This document shows, in pieces, positions 36,583 to 45,811 of a stretch of DNA of 64,000 nucleotides. Position 1 is the first letter of the stretch; every line of letters starts with the position of its first letter. Position numbers and translations under genes: made by a program. Source of the DNA: Palsa-360 sp963710315 (GTDB lineage: Bacteria; Acidobacteriota; Terriglobia; Acidiferrales; UBA7541); NCBI GenBank assembly GCA_963710315.1, contig CAVPZW010000002.1, positions 1-64,000 on the forward strand, read 5' to 3'. A model generated the notes under the pieces. That model was not told the origin of the DNA and searched no databases. It was given only the letters and a program-made list of their open reading frames with translations.

Positions 36583-37149
36583 ATGAAGGTTCGCCTTAAT
36601 CTTTCGACATCGCCGCTGCAAAGCAACCGGCGCTTCGCGCTGGGCGCGGGCGTAATCGGCACGATTGCCGTGGTGGCCCTGCTGGTGCTTTCCTATCGCA
36701 CCTACTCGGTGTGGAAGAGCGACAAGGATTTCCGCGCGCGGCAAAATTCCCTGCAGCTTCAGATCGCCAAACTTCAACAGCAGCGCCAGGAACTCTCCGC
36801 CTTTTTTGAAAATCAGGACACCGTGCAACGCCGGCAGCGCGCCGCTTATTTGAATTCGCTCATCCAGCAGAGGGCGTTCCCGTGGATCAAGATTTTCATG
36901 GACCTGGAACGCATTCTTCCCGAGGGAGTTCGCGTGGTTAGCATCGAGCCCAAGCTGAAGGGCGACAGCTTGCAATTGACGTTCCTGGTGGGCGCCATGA
37001 GCGATGAAGGCAAGTTGAAATTCCTGAAGGCGCTGGAAAGTTCGCCCGAGTTTTCGCACATCGAGTTGCTCAGCGAATCCCGCCCGGCCAGGCCGGAGCA
37101 AAACGATCGGGTCATGCTGTCGCTTCAGGCGCAGTATTCGGTGATATGA
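36583..37149 (+). CDS. pilN: PilN-like protein
   Basis: 188 residues: a short cytoplasmic start MKVRLNLSTSP that in PilN binds PilM, one membrane helix (about 20-42, VIGTIAVVALLVLSYRTY), a coiled coil (about 50-80) and a ferredoxin-like end (LPEGVRVVSIEPKLKGDSLQLTF). Length and layout match PilN. It lies 36 bases after pilM and 13 before pilO. Confidence 0.85.
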   Translation: MKVRLNLSTSPLQSNRRFALGAGVIGTIAVVALLVLSYRTYSVWKSDKDFRARQNSLQLQIAKLQQQRQELSAFFENQDTVQRRQRAAYLNSLIQQRAFPWIKIFMDLERILPEGVRVVSIEPKLKGDSLQLTFLVGAMSDEGKLKFLKALESSPEFSHIELLSESRPARPEQNDRVMLSLQAQYSVI

Positions 37150-37162
37150 ACGGTGATATGAG

Positions 37163-37708
37163 ATGAAAGCGGCGATCCTACATCGCAACAACATTATCCG
37201 CGGGGTGCTGGCCGTTATCCTGCTGGCCGACGCGGGCCTGATTGGCATTCAGTGGAAGCTCAACAGCGCGCCGCACATTCAGCCCAGCGATTTGAATCGG
37301 CTGGCAATCATGGAGAAGCAGTACCGGGCGGATAACACGCGCCTGGAAAGATTCAAAACCGAATTGCCGGCCGACGAGAAACAGTGGGACGAATTTTTCA
37401 ATACGCATTTTCATCCCGCGGGCGCGGGCTATTCCGCGATCAGCGAAGACTTGGGAGATTTGTCGCGCACCGCGGGCTTGCGTTCGGACACAATTTCCTT
37501 TCACCAGTATGCGCCCGATGCGCGCGGCCTGATGCAGGTGGACATCTCCACGGCCGTCGAGGGAGATTACGACAGCCTGGTGCAATTCCTGAACAAGCTG
37601 GAGCATTCCGATAATTTTTACGTTCTGGACAGCCTGGCTCTGACTTCCAGCAACGTGGGAAAGCTTCGCCTGAACGTGCAGTTGAGAACTTATTTCCGGA
37701 CCACATGA
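37163..37708 (+). CDS. pilO: PilO-like protein
   Basis: 181 residues: membrane helix near the N-terminus (VLAVILLADAGLIGIQW), a coiled coil (about 45-75) and a ferredoxin-like domain with VEGDYDSLVQFLNKLEHSDNFYVLDSL, the PilO signature strand-helix. It partners with PilN as the periplasmic alignment subcomplex. Confidence 0.85.
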   Translation: MKAAILHRNNIIRGVLAVILLADAGLIGIQWKLNSAPHIQPSDLNRLAIMEKQYRADNTRLERFKTELPADEKQWDEFFNTHFHPAGAGYSAISEDLGDLSRTAGLRSDTISFHQYAPDARGLMQVDISTAVEGDYDSLVQFLNKLEHSDNFYVLDSLALTSSNVGKLRLNVQLRTYFRTT

Positions 37709-37709
37709 C

Positions 37710-38258
37710 ATGACCAGCCGGACCAAAATCATCGTTGAAGTCGTGCTGCTGGTGGTTCTTGCCGGCGTGGGGATTAATTATTACCGCACGCAAAATTCCT
37801 CCGAGCCGGAAGCTGCGCCGGCCGTTTCGCTGGATGAGCGATTTACCCCGCTCAACGTGGACAATCCCGCGCTGCGGCTGGATATCTTGAAGCGTTTTCT
37901 GGCGCTGGAATACAAGGGCGTGCACCGCAGTATCTTCAGCGCGACGCTGCCTCCGCCTCCCGCGCCTCCGCCATCAAAACAATCGGCGGTGAACGTCGTT
38001 CCCGGTCCTCCCCCGGGGCCGCCACCGCTTACGGTGGACGCGAAGTACTTTGGCTACGTGAGCGATTTGGGCGGGAGCCACCGGCGCGCGTTCTTTGCGA
38101 CGGCCAACAATGAGGACGTCATCATTGCCAGCGAGGGTGACACCTTCCTGGGACGGTTTCGCATCGTTCGGCTGACGGCAACAACCGCCGATGTGGAAGA
38201 AGTTTCCTCCGGCAGGCGCGCCACGCTGACTCTGGAAGAGCCAAGTCCGATCGGATAA
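37710..38258 (+). CDS. PilP/GspC-like periplasmic linker protein
   Basis: 182 residues: one N-terminal membrane helix (VEVVLLVVLAGVGINYY), a Pro-rich spacer (about 85-112, PPPPAPPPSK and PPPGPPPL) and a small beta domain (KYFGYVSDLGGSHRRAFFA, then VIIASEGDTFLGRFRIVRL) like the HR/PilP domain that contacts the secretin in other systems. It starts one base after pilO. Function rests on position and architecture. Confidence 0.65.
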   Translation: MTSRTKIIVEVVLLVVLAGVGINYYRTQNSSEPEAAPAVSLDERFTPLNVDNPALRLDILKRFLALEYKGVHRSIFSATLPPPPAPPPSKQSAVNVVPGPPPGPPPLTVDAKYFGYVSDLGGSHRRAFFATANNEDVIIASEGDTFLGRFRIVRLTATTADVEEVSSGRRATLTLEEPSPIG

Positions 38259-38263
38259 TCCCG

Positions 38264-39100
38264 ATGACGCACGCAATCCCCACTACGCGCCGCTGCAAGC
38301 AGGCAGGCTACACCCTGCTGATGGTGGTTTTCATGGTGGCGACCATGTTGATCGCCGCCGCCGCTGTGGCTCCCAATCTACTCACCGAAGGCCGTCGCGA
38401 AAAAGAAGCCGAAATGGTGTGGCGCGGAGAGCAGTACGAGCGCGCCATCGGTTTGTACTACCGGAAATTTGGGAAGTACCCCACAAAAATTGAGGACCTC
38501 ACCAAGCAGACCAATGGCGTGCGCTTTCTTCGCCAGGCCTACACAGACCCCATGAACAAGGACGACGGCTCCTGGCGATTCATTTATGTGGGACCGAACG
38601 GACAATTGATCGGAAGCCTTCGCCAGACCAGTTTGCTTCAGTCTGCGCTCTCCCCACAGGGAATCCTCGGGCTTTCCACTTTGACCGGAAGTTTACAGGC
38701 TCCCCAGGCTCCCGCAGCTCCAGGCGCGACAAGCAATCAGCAAACAAGGACAGGCGCGCCGGGACAGCAGCCGACCACAGCTACGACCGGGAACCCATTG
38801 GAATCCCAGCCGCAACCCTTGACGGGAGCCGTCCTGGGCGGAAACATCATCGGCGTAGGGAGCAAAGTCAAGAAGTCTTCGATGCGGATTTATGCCGGGG
38901 GCGACACCTACGAGCAGTGGGAATTCATTTGGAACCCTACGGGACAGAATGCGCTTCCCGGGCCAGGGCAAATGCCCGCAAATCCAAATGCGAATCCTAC
39001 CGGTAATCCGAATGGACCGAATCCCACTGGTCCTACTGGCCAGCAGCAACAACAAAACCCGCCGCCTTCGGGAACCCCTCTGCCGGTGCAATTGCAGTAG
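38264..39100 (+). CDS. Pseudopilin-like protein with Pro/Gln-rich tail
   Basis: 278 residues. After an AG cleavage site (KQAGYTLLMVVFMVATMLI) the mature helix has Met where the conserved Glu5 of pilins stands, so it may not be packed like a major subunit. The N-terminal domain ends near residue 120 (WRGEQYERAIGLYYRKFGKYP and the FIYVGPNGQLIG strand resemble GspG-type pseudopilins). The last 60 residues are low complexity (NPTGNPNGPNPTGPTGQQQQQ). It starts five bases after the PilP-like gene, completing the operon. Confidence 0.75.
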   Translation: MTHAIPTTRRCKQAGYTLLMVVFMVATMLIAAAAVAPNLLTEGRREKEAEMVWRGEQYERAIGLYYRKFGKYPTKIEDLTKQTNGVRFLRQAYTDPMNKDDGSWRFIYVGPNGQLIGSLRQTSLLQSALSPQGILGLSTLTGSLQAPQAPAAPGATSNQQTRTGAPGQQPTTATTGNPLESQPQPLTGAVLGGNIIGVGSKVKKSSMRIYAGGDTYEQWEFIWNPTGQNALPGPGQMPANPNANPTGNPNGPNPTGPTGQQQQQNPPPSGTPLPVQLQ

Positions 39101-39139
39101 GACTGCCCGTATAAATTGTAAAATAAGCTTCCAAATGTT

Positions 39140-39227
39140 TGTCATTCCGAGCGGAGCGAGGAATCTCTCCGTGCTTTTGCCCCGTCAAATGAAAGAGAGA
39201 TTCCTCGCTCCGCTCGGAATGGCAAAA
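39140..39227. repeat. TGTCATTCCGAGCG palindrome family
   Basis: TGTCATTCCGAGCGGAGCG and AGGAATCTCTC on the left, mirrored by GAGAGATTCCTCGCTCCG and CTCGGAATGGCA on the right, with a 20-base centre. It lies between the convergent pseudopilin and lytic transglycosylase genes. Confidence 0.85.
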
Positions 39228-39264
39228 TAAATTATTCTTTCGGCGGATTGTAACGCCTGGCCTA

Positions 39265-39949
39265 CTATTCGACGAGATGGCTTGAGGCGAGAGAGGCAAT
39301 GCGGAATTTTTCGGTGACGCGGCGTACGTAGTCGCGCGTTTCGCGGTAGGGAGGAACGGCGCGGTATTGTTCGACGCGGTCGGGACCTGCGTTGTAGGCC
39401 GCCAAGGTCAGGGAAAGATCGCCGTTGTAGCGCAGCAGCAATTCCTTCAAGTATCGCGTGCCGGCATCGATGTTTTGCCTGGGGTCGAACACTTCGTCAC
39501 GCCAAATCGCGCCGCCGTTTCCGGCATCAACTGCATCAGGCCGCGCGCGGATCGCCAGGACACCGCGTTGGGATTGAAATTGGATTCGACGGCGATGACG
39601 CTGGCCACCAGTTCGGGAGCCACGCCATGGGCGCGCGCGGAGTCGGCAATAAAATCGGCATAGGGAACATCCAGCAATTTCACTTTTACGGGCGAGAAGG
39701 TGTCTTCCGGATCGACACGCAGCACCGCGTCGGCGGGGATTTCCAGAGTTCCGCCGGCCATCGTCAGGCGCAGCGTTTCTCCCACGCGCTCATATCCGGT
39801 GACGTGGATGCGCTGCCCGCTTTGCAGAACCAGTATTCGGCGCGCGCGCAGGGAGCTAGCGCCGCGAGTGCCAGCAACGCCAGGCCCGCGCCAGTCAGCG
39901 GCAATCCGCGCCATTTTGCAAAAGTAGGGAGCCGCTTCACTTCAGGCAT
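39265..39949 (-). CDS. Lytic transglycosylase (SLT domain), frameshifted
   Basis: Cleaves peptidoglycan glycan strands. About 228 residues. Signal peptide (GLPLTGAGLALLALAALAPCARA), a small N-terminal beta domain (VLQSGQRIHVTGYERVGETLRL), then the SLT fold: VIAVESNFNPNAVSW with catalytic Glu, SARGLMQLMPETAARFGV, then in another frame FDPRQNIDAGTRYLKELL and LTLAAYNAGPDRVEQY. Indels near 39840 and 39485 change frame. It may help the pilus machine cross the wall, but position is the only hint. Confidence 0.88.
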
Positions 39950-39955
39950 CTCCTG

Positions 39956-40795
39956 TTACGCATTTCCAAAGGCATAGAGTTCGATAGCAGCGGCAACGCC
40001 GCCCTGATCGTTGCTTAGGGTCTCACGCCACCCAAGAGATTTCAACTCCGGCACGCTGTTTCCCATGACCACCGGGAGCCCGGCAAATTGCAGCATTTCC
40101 ATGTCGTTCAGATTGTCTCCAATGGCCATCACATCTTCCCGCCGCCATCCGCGCCGCCGCACCCACTCGGCCAGGGTCGAGCCCTTCGAGCATCCTGGCG
40201 CAATGACGTCCACCAGGCCGAAGTCGCGCTTGGTATAGACGGTCATGGCGATGGAATACTGCGAGGCGAAAGGCAAGCCGGAAAGAAAAGCTTCCACCTC
40301 GCGCACCTGTTTGGAGTAACCCGTGTACATCACCTGTATGGGATCCTCCGTCAGGCAATCGCGCAGGGGAGACATCTCCGCAAGGTACTCGCGATTCCGC
40401 TCAAAATACCCGCGCCGCAAAGGGTCTTCCCAGTCGATGCGCTCGTAGATGACTTGGTTTTCGCGCGGGCGATTGAAGCACACCGAAGCCATCTCATGAA
40501 AGTGGGAGGTTTTGTCAATCACGCGCGCCGCGATGCCGCTGGGCAGCAGATTGACGAACTCGGTTTCCCCGGAGCTGGATTTAACCAGCGCGCCGTTGTT
40601 GACAATCATGGTCAGCGGGCAAGGGAACTGCCTGGCAACCGGCATGGCAAAGTCGTAGCGCCGCCCGGTCACGAGGGCAATTTCGATTCCCCGCGCGTGG
40701 GCTTCGGCAACCGCGTCCCGGTTAATGGCGGGAAGCTGGGAGTGCTCGTCCAGAAGCGTCCCGTCAATATCGAGCGCAATGAGGTGAACCGGCAT
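39956..40795 (-). CDS. Cof-type HAD phosphatase
   Basis: 279 residues. Motif I LIALDIDGTLLDE, motif II ALVTGRR, the C2-type cap in the middle, motif III Lys in KGSTLAEWV, and motif IV MAIGDNLNDMEMLQFAG are all intact. The family dephosphorylates sugar phosphates and cofactors. Substrate cannot be predicted. It lies six bases upstream of the lytic transglycosylase on the same strand. Confidence 0.9.
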   Translation of the reverse strand: MPVHLIALDIDGTLLDEHSQLPAINRDAVAEAHARGIEIALVTGRRYDFAMPVARQFPCPLTMIVNNGALVKSSSGETEFVNLLPSGIAARVIDKTSHFHEMASVCFNRPRENQVIYERIDWEDPLRRGYFERNREYLAEMSPLRDCLTEDPIQVMYTGYSKQVREVEAFLSGLPFASQYSIAMTVYTKRDFGLVDVIAPGCSKGSTLAEWVRRRGWRREDVMAIGDNLNDMEMLQFAGLPVVMGNSVPELKSLGWRETLSNDQGGVAAAIELYAFGNA

Positions 40796-41095
40796 TTTTA
40801 TATTTTACCGTGCTATTGCCCCTTTGGGCCATATCCCTGAAGTACAGGTGTGTTTTTCGCGGCGCAGGCTTCACAGGCTGCGGAAAAAGTGCCCCACCAT
40901 TTTTGTCATTGCGAGCGAAGCGAGGAATCTCTCTTTCTTTTCATAGGCCTAAACCCAGGAGAGATTCCTCGCTTCGCTCGCAATGACAAAATAAACTACT
41001 TTTTCGCAACCTGTTCAGCCTGCGCGGGGTTGATCTTGAAAACACTAAAACCGCGCAGGCTGAAGCTACGCCACGCAGCCCTACTTCACGTAAGC
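40796..41095. other. Composite intergenic repeat
   Basis: No gene. A degenerate REP pair (GCGCAGGCTTCACAGGC at about 40862; GCGCAGGCTGAAGC at about 41054) encloses a palindrome with TGTCATTGCGAGCGAAGCG (40905) and its inverse CGCTTCGCTCGCAATGACA. Confidence 0.8.
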
Positions 41096-41485
41096 CTACG
41101 GCTTGGCTGGAGGCGTTACCGTGGTTGGGACCGTGACCGAAACTTTTTCAGAGGGTTTGCTTTCTATTCCTCTCAAATCGACCGAGGTAACGTAGTAGGA
41201 ATAGGTGCGTCCCGCGGCAACGGTCTTGTCCGTATACTGCGTGCCGGAAACGAGTCTGAGAGTTAGCCTGACGGGGCCGCTGAGCTGATATTCGCGATAC
41301 ACGTTGTAGCCCGCGACGAGAGATTTACTCGCGGTCCAGGAGATGGTTACGGAATGCGGATTGTCCGGTTCATTCCGCGCGAACATTCCGCGCAGTCTTC
41401 CGCAACCTGCCAAAAGTGAAAGCGCCATAAGAGAGAGCAGAATGGTTCGTCGCGGAGCGGGCGATGAATGAAGTGGTTTTCTCAT
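41096..41485 (-). CDS. Small lipoprotein with fibronectin type III domain
   Basis: 129 residues. Lipoprotein signal with lipobox LAGC (about residues 24-27), then one FN3 domain: SVTISWTASKSLVAGYNVYRE and YSYYVTSVDLRGIESKPSE. Pro/Thr-rich tail. It is probably anchored in the outer membrane or on the cell surface. Stand-alone next to a tRNA gene. Confidence 0.8.
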   Translation of the reverse strand: MRKPLHSSPAPRRTILLSLMALSLLAGCGRLRGMFARNEPDNPHSVTISWTASKSLVAGYNVYREYQLSGPVRLTLRLVSGTQYTDKTVAAGRTYSYYVTSVDLRGIESKPSEKVSVTVPTTVTPPAKP

Positions 41486-41552
41486 TCGGAAAGGCGCGCC
41501 GACGTTGCATCGCGTCTTCGGCCCGCGCAGTTTCCCTCAGGCTCAAGAAATT

Positions 41553-41626
41553 TGGTGGAGGCTGGGGGAATCGAACCCCCGTCTGTTCGTTGCGAACGAA
41601 CTATTCTCCCTCTGAACTAAGCCCCC
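41553..41626 (-). tRNA. tRNA-Ala (anticodon CGC)
   Basis: 74 bases with encoded CCA. The acceptor stem GGGGGCT/AGCCTCC contains the G3-U70 pair that defines alanine identity, with discriminator A. Anticodon stem GTTCG/CGAAC with loop TTCGCAA gives CGC (codon GCG). T arm GGGGG-TTCGATT-CCCCC is complete. The D stem (GTTC/GAAT) includes a G-U pair and is less usual than GCTC/GAGC. Confidence 0.88.
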
Positions 41627-41731
41627 GAAGAGAAACAGCGTGCCACTGAACGTGAGAGATTTTAGCAGGGTGCGGCGAGGATTCCAAACGAGCATCGCCG
41701 AAAAATTTTGAAAATGCAGATTTAAGGGCAA

Positions 41732-43348
41732 TTATTGCTGCTGTGGACCGGTTCCCATGCCGCGCTCGGCGACGATCTTGCGGGCATTCTCGTAAAGCGC
41801 GCGAGCTTGAGGCAAGGCCTCGATGGCCTTTTGAAGCTGCAAGTCGTCCTCGAGTTCCACCTTGGCTCCTTCGGTCAGGCCAAAAATGGAGATGAAGGCT
41901 TCCTTGCGGATCTCGTGCTTGATCCAGCCCAGGTTTTGCTCAATGTCATTCTCGGTATAAGGAACTTTTTCCTTGTCGAGATAGGCGTGAAACGTCTTCA
42001 TTACATTTTCGCTCACCACGAAGTCCTTGGTAATCTCCGGCCTGGTCCCCAGGAAGTAGGTGGTGAATCCGCCAACTCCGCCCTGATAAGCGAAGAAAAC
42101 TTCGCGGCGCAGCAGCGTTTCCTGGAACGGATTGTATTTGGCCGGGGTGGCCAGCACATCAGGAGTGATTCCGCCGCCACCGGTGACCTGGCGCCCGCTG
42201 TCCGTAAGTTTCACTTCGGTCGGCGCAGGATTCTTGTGATTGTAGAGATAGTCGTACAGCGAAATGTCCTTGTAATCACGCTGGATCAGGCGGCCGCTCG
42301 GCGTGTAATAGCGAGCCGTAGTCAGCGCCAGGCCAGTATTTTCGCTCAGTCCGGAAACGGTTTGAACCAGGCCCTTGCCGAAGCTTTGTTCGCCGACCAC
42401 CATGCCGCGGTCATGATCCTGAATCGCGCCGGTGACGATTTCCGAGGCGGAAGCGGACCCGCCGTTGACGATGACCACCAGTGGAACGGTGACGCCGCGA
42501 TTGCCGCGCACAGCATAATAGCGCCGCTCCGGCCGATGCGCGCCCGTGATGCGAAACGATCAGCTGATTTTTGTCCAGGAACATGTCGGAAACGGCCACA
42601 GCTTCATTGAGCAGTCCGCCGGGATTTCCGCGCAGGTCCAGAACGATGCCGTCTAGCTTGGTGGCATCCAGATCCTTCAGTGCGGCGGCCAGTTCGCTTT
42701 CGGTGGTTTCGTTAAAGCCGGAAAGCTTGATGTAGCCGATGCCTGGCTTTACGTCAAAATCCAGGTCCACGGAATGCTTGGGAATTTCGTCGCGCGTCAC
42801 AGTGAAGATGAGATTCTCCGGCGTAGCCCACGCGCTTCATGGTGACGTGAACAACCGTGCCCTTGGGGCCCTTCAGCATGTCCGCGACTTCGGAACTGCT
42901 CAGACCCTCCGTGGATTTGCCTTCGACGGCGGCAATCACGTCGCCAGGGCGAATGCCCGCGCGGAACGCAGGCGCGCCCGGACAAAGGAGAAAGCACGTA
43001 TGTGTAGTTATCGCGCGGGACGATGGTCATGCCGACGCCGTAATATCTGCCGCGCTGATCTTCGCGCAGGTTGGCATAGGCGCGCGGATCGAAAAAGCTG
43101 GAGTGCGGATCGAGAACGCGCAGCATTCCGGGGATGGCGCCGGAATAAAGGGCATGGTCAGTATCTATGGGAATAGCGTAATCTTTTTGAACGATCGACA
43201 GGACGTGCGTGAAGGACCGGACGGAATCCTGCAGGGTATTTACATCGTTGGACGTTGCTCGCACCGAAGGACCGTAGATGCCCCCCAGGATTGCGGATAC
43301 GACCAAAACGCCTATGACGAGCAGCGCTCCACGCCTCTCACCCTGCAT
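41732..43348 (-). CDS. C-terminal processing protease (S41), frameshifted
   Basis: About 538 residues. The start ATG at 43348 gives MQGERRGALLVIGV, an uncleaved or signal helix. LDPHSSFFDPRAY leads into a PDZ domain (IRPGDVIAAVEGKST) and the S41 core: VLDLRGNPGGLLNEAV, VIVNGGSASASEIVTGAI with nucleophile Ser, then SFGKGLVQTV with the Lys. Three indels (near 42975, 42820 and 42530) change frame. Such proteases trim periplasmic proteins. The long C-terminal domain (about 150 residues after the catalytic Lys) is typical of Acidobacteria relatives. Confidence 0.88.
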
Positions 43349-43552
43349 GTCACCCTCGCTTTCCTGCGGCACGGCGCGTTGCCATGCACATTGGCAATAA
43401 GTATAGCACAGCGGCTGAATTGACACCCCTTCGCGCGTCCACTATGATTCCACCTGGGTATCAAGCGAGGGCAGCGTTTGTTTGCATAGGGCAAGCTGTT
43501 CAGGGCTGCTGCTACTTCCGCGTTCGATCCAAAAAGGCAAAGTGCACCGCAC

Positions 43553-43972
43553 ATGTTGAGTTTGCCACACTTAGTCGTCTTGTTTGTGATTGCACTAATG
43601 GTCTTTGGCCCCCAGAAGCTGCCGGAACTCGCGCGCATGCTGGGCAAAGCGACGGCGGAATTTCGCAAAATGACCAACGATTTCCGCTATGCGCTGGAAG
43701 ACGAAGTGCGCGAGCTGGAACGGCAGACGCGCATCCGCGAAGAGGAAATTGCCTCGGCTGCGCAGGCGGCCCAGACTCCCGCTATCCCGGCTGCTACCGC
43801 TCCCGAAGGCGCTGTGCCGCGTGAAACGCCGGTATCGACGGAGCCCGGGCCAATCGGCACTTCCAGCGATGCCAGCCATGTGCCCCATGCCGACTCCGGC
43901 CTCCCACAGCCGCCGGCGGAAGCCGTAAGCGCTCCACACGAGAAACCTTCCGATGACCACACAGCAGTCTGA
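43553..43972 (+). CDS. tatB: Twin-arginine translocase TatB/TatA-like subunit
   Basis: 139 residues: N-terminal helix (HLVVLFVIALMVFGPQKLPEL, with the FGPxKLP hinge), amphipathic helix (ARMLGKATAEFRKMTNDFRY), then an acidic Pro/Ala-rich tail. The long tail and acidic patch fit TatB better than TatA. It overlaps tatC by 20 bases. Confidence 0.88.
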   Translation: MLSLPHLVVLFVIALMVFGPQKLPELARMLGKATAEFRKMTNDFRYALEDEVRELERQTRIREEEIASAAQAAQTPAIPAATAPEGAVPRETPVSTEPGPIGTSSDASHVPHADSGLPQPPAEAVSAPHEKPSDDHTAV

Positions 43973-44762
43973 TCCCTCCACATCAACGCCCGAGCAAGAA
44001 CCCGGCGGCAAGATGTCGTTCTTCGAGCACCTTGTGGACTTGCGCAAGCGGCTCATCAATTCGGCGATGGCCATTGCCATCGGCGCATTCATTGGCGTAA
44101 GCGTTTCGCAAAAGGTGATTGGCTTCATTTCGAGGCCGATGCAGGAGGCCCTGCGCCGGCAGCACCTGGACGACAAGCTGATCTACACCAGCCCGGCCGG
44201 CTTGATCAACATCATCATCACCTTTGGAATTTATATTGGCGTGGTTCTTGCCGCCCCCTTCGTGCTGTACCAAGTGTGGCTGTTCATCGCTCCGGGATTG
44301 TATAAGCACGAGCGCAGAGCGGTGACCACGTTTATCGCTTCGTCCGTCTTTCTTTTTCTTGCGGGAATTTCCTTCGGGTATTTCATCATGCTGCCGTACA
44401 TGCTGAATTTCCTGATTGGATTTCAGGGGCCGTTCCGGCCGCTGATCAGCATCAACGAGTATTTCGATTTTATTTTAATTGTGCTCCTGGGGCTGGGAAT
44501 TATTTTTGAGTTGCCGGTGCTGATTTTCTTTCTGGCGCTGTTCGGCATCGTGACGCCGAAATTCCTGTGGCAGAATTTGCGCTACGCGATTCTGCTCATC
44601 GCCGTGGTGGCCGCCATCGTGACGCCCACGCCGGATGCCATGACCATGCTGATTTTCATGGCGCCCATGGTGGCGCTGTATTTTATCGGCATCGGCGTCG
44701 CGGCGCTGGTGGTCCGCAATAAAGCCAAGCGGGCCGCCATGACTGATCAAGGGGCTCAGTAA
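43953..44762 (+). CDS. tatC: Twin-arginine translocase TatC
   Basis: 269 residues with six membrane helices. The N-terminal signal-binding motif MSFFEHLVDLRKRL and the cytoplasmic loop with FIAPGLYKHERR (conserved Glu) are present, as is SFGYF. TatC recognises RR signal peptides. ATG start inside the tatB end; the TAA stop abuts the next ATG. Confidence 0.95.
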   Translation: MTTQQSDPSTSTPEQEPGGKMSFFEHLVDLRKRLINSAMAIAIGAFIGVSVSQKVIGFISRPMQEALRRQHLDDKLIYTSPAGLINIIITFGIYIGVVLAAPFVLYQVWLFIAPGLYKHERRAVTTFIASSVFLFLAGISFGYFIMLPYMLNFLIGFQGPFRPLISINEYFDFILIVLLGLGIIFELPVLIFFLALFGIVTPKFLWQNLRYAILLIAVVAAIVTPTPDAMTMLIFMAPMVALYFIGIGVAALVVRNKAKRAAMTDQGAQ

Positions 44763-45743
44763 ATGAAGCTGCGATGGGGCAAATTGGGCCAGGGGAGCAT
44801 GCTCTTTGCGGCGCTTTGCTTCGCCTGCCTTGCCGCGTGCGGACATTCTTCCACCTCTGAAGGCGGCACGCCGGGCGCCGGCGCTCCTCAGGCGGCGTCA
44901 TTTCCCCCGGCTCCCGCAGCGGAAACAACCGGCGGATTTGACGGCGCGCGGGCCTACAAGCATGTCGAGCAACTGGTGGCCATCGGGCCGCACACGGCTG
45001 GATCGGAAGGCATTCGCCGGGCGCAAGCCTATATCATTGGGCAATTGAAAAGTTTCGGATGCCCGGTGGAAGAGCAGGATTTTCGTGTGCCGGGAACGCC
45101 AGTGGGCGATGTGGCCATGAAAAATATCATCGTCAAGATTCCCTCCGCCAATCCCAATATTATTTTGTATGGCTCGCACTACGACACCAAGCGCATGGAT
45201 AATTTTGTGGGCGCTGATGATGGCGGGTCGAGCACTGGCGTCTTGCTGGAACTGGCGCGATTGTTATGCGCGCGAAAAAATGCCCAAACCGTCTGGCTGG
45301 CGTTCTTCGATGGCGAGGAAGATTTCAATTTCACGTGGACGGGGAATGACAACACCTTTGGCAGCCGCGAACTTGCCGCAAGCCTTGCTAACTCCGGCGA
45401 TGTGCCTCGCGTTAAGGCCATGATATTGGTGGACATGGTAGGCCCAGCCAATCCGGTTTATAAGCGCGAATATAATTCGACTCCTTGGCTCGTCGACATC
45501 CTGTGGTCCACGGCTGCGCGCCTTGGATACGGGAAGATATTTGTGAACGACCGCGCGGATATCGATGACGATCACCAGTCGTTCTTGAAGCGCAATATTC
45601 CCTCCGCGGACATTATCGATTTGGATGTGCCGTACTGGCATACCACCGCGGATACGCTGGACAAGATCGATCCCCGCACGCTGGCGATTACAGGGCACGT
45701 TTTGATCGTGTCTTTGCCCGAGTTGGAAAAGAAGATTAAGTAG
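44763..45743 (+). CDS. M28-family glutaminyl-peptide cyclotransferase-like lipoprotein
   Basis: 326 residues. Lipobox LAAC near residue 25. Zinc-peptidase core: ILYGSHYDTKR, VGADDGGSSTGVLLELAR (metal Asp), FFDGEEDF (Glu-Glu), and a C-terminal metal His in VPYWHTTADTLDKI. The EEDFNFTW...DNTFGSRELA stretch resembles glutaminyl cyclases, which make N-terminal pyroglutamate, rather than aminopeptidases. It starts directly after tatC (TAAATG), so it is probably cotranscribed. Confidence 0.82.
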   Translation: MKLRWGKLGQGSMLFAALCFACLAACGHSSTSEGGTPGAGAPQAASFPPAPAAETTGGFDGARAYKHVEQLVAIGPHTAGSEGIRRAQAYIIGQLKSFGCPVEEQDFRVPGTPVGDVAMKNIIVKIPSANPNIILYGSHYDTKRMDNFVGADDGGSSTGVLLELARLLCARKNAQTVWLAFFDGEEDFNFTWTGNDNTFGSRELAASLANSGDVPRVKAMILVDMVGPANPVYKREYNSTPWLVDILWSTAARLGYGKIFVNDRADIDDDHQSFLKRNIPSADIIDLDVPYWHTTADTLDKIDPRTLAITGHVLIVSLPELEKKIK

Positions 45744-45811
45744 CACAGGCTTCAGCCTGTGGAAGTTTGTCATTGCAAGGCCTAACCCCCACAGGCTGAA
45801 GCCTGTGCTAC
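45740..45811. repeat. REPIN-like palindrome (CACAGGC subfamily)
   Basis: GTAGCACAGGCTTCAGCCTG at the left, its inverse CAGGCTGAAGCCTGTGCTAC at the right, and an intervening TCATTGCAAGGCCTAAC. It lies between the convergent M28 and membrane-protein genes. Confidence 0.9.
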
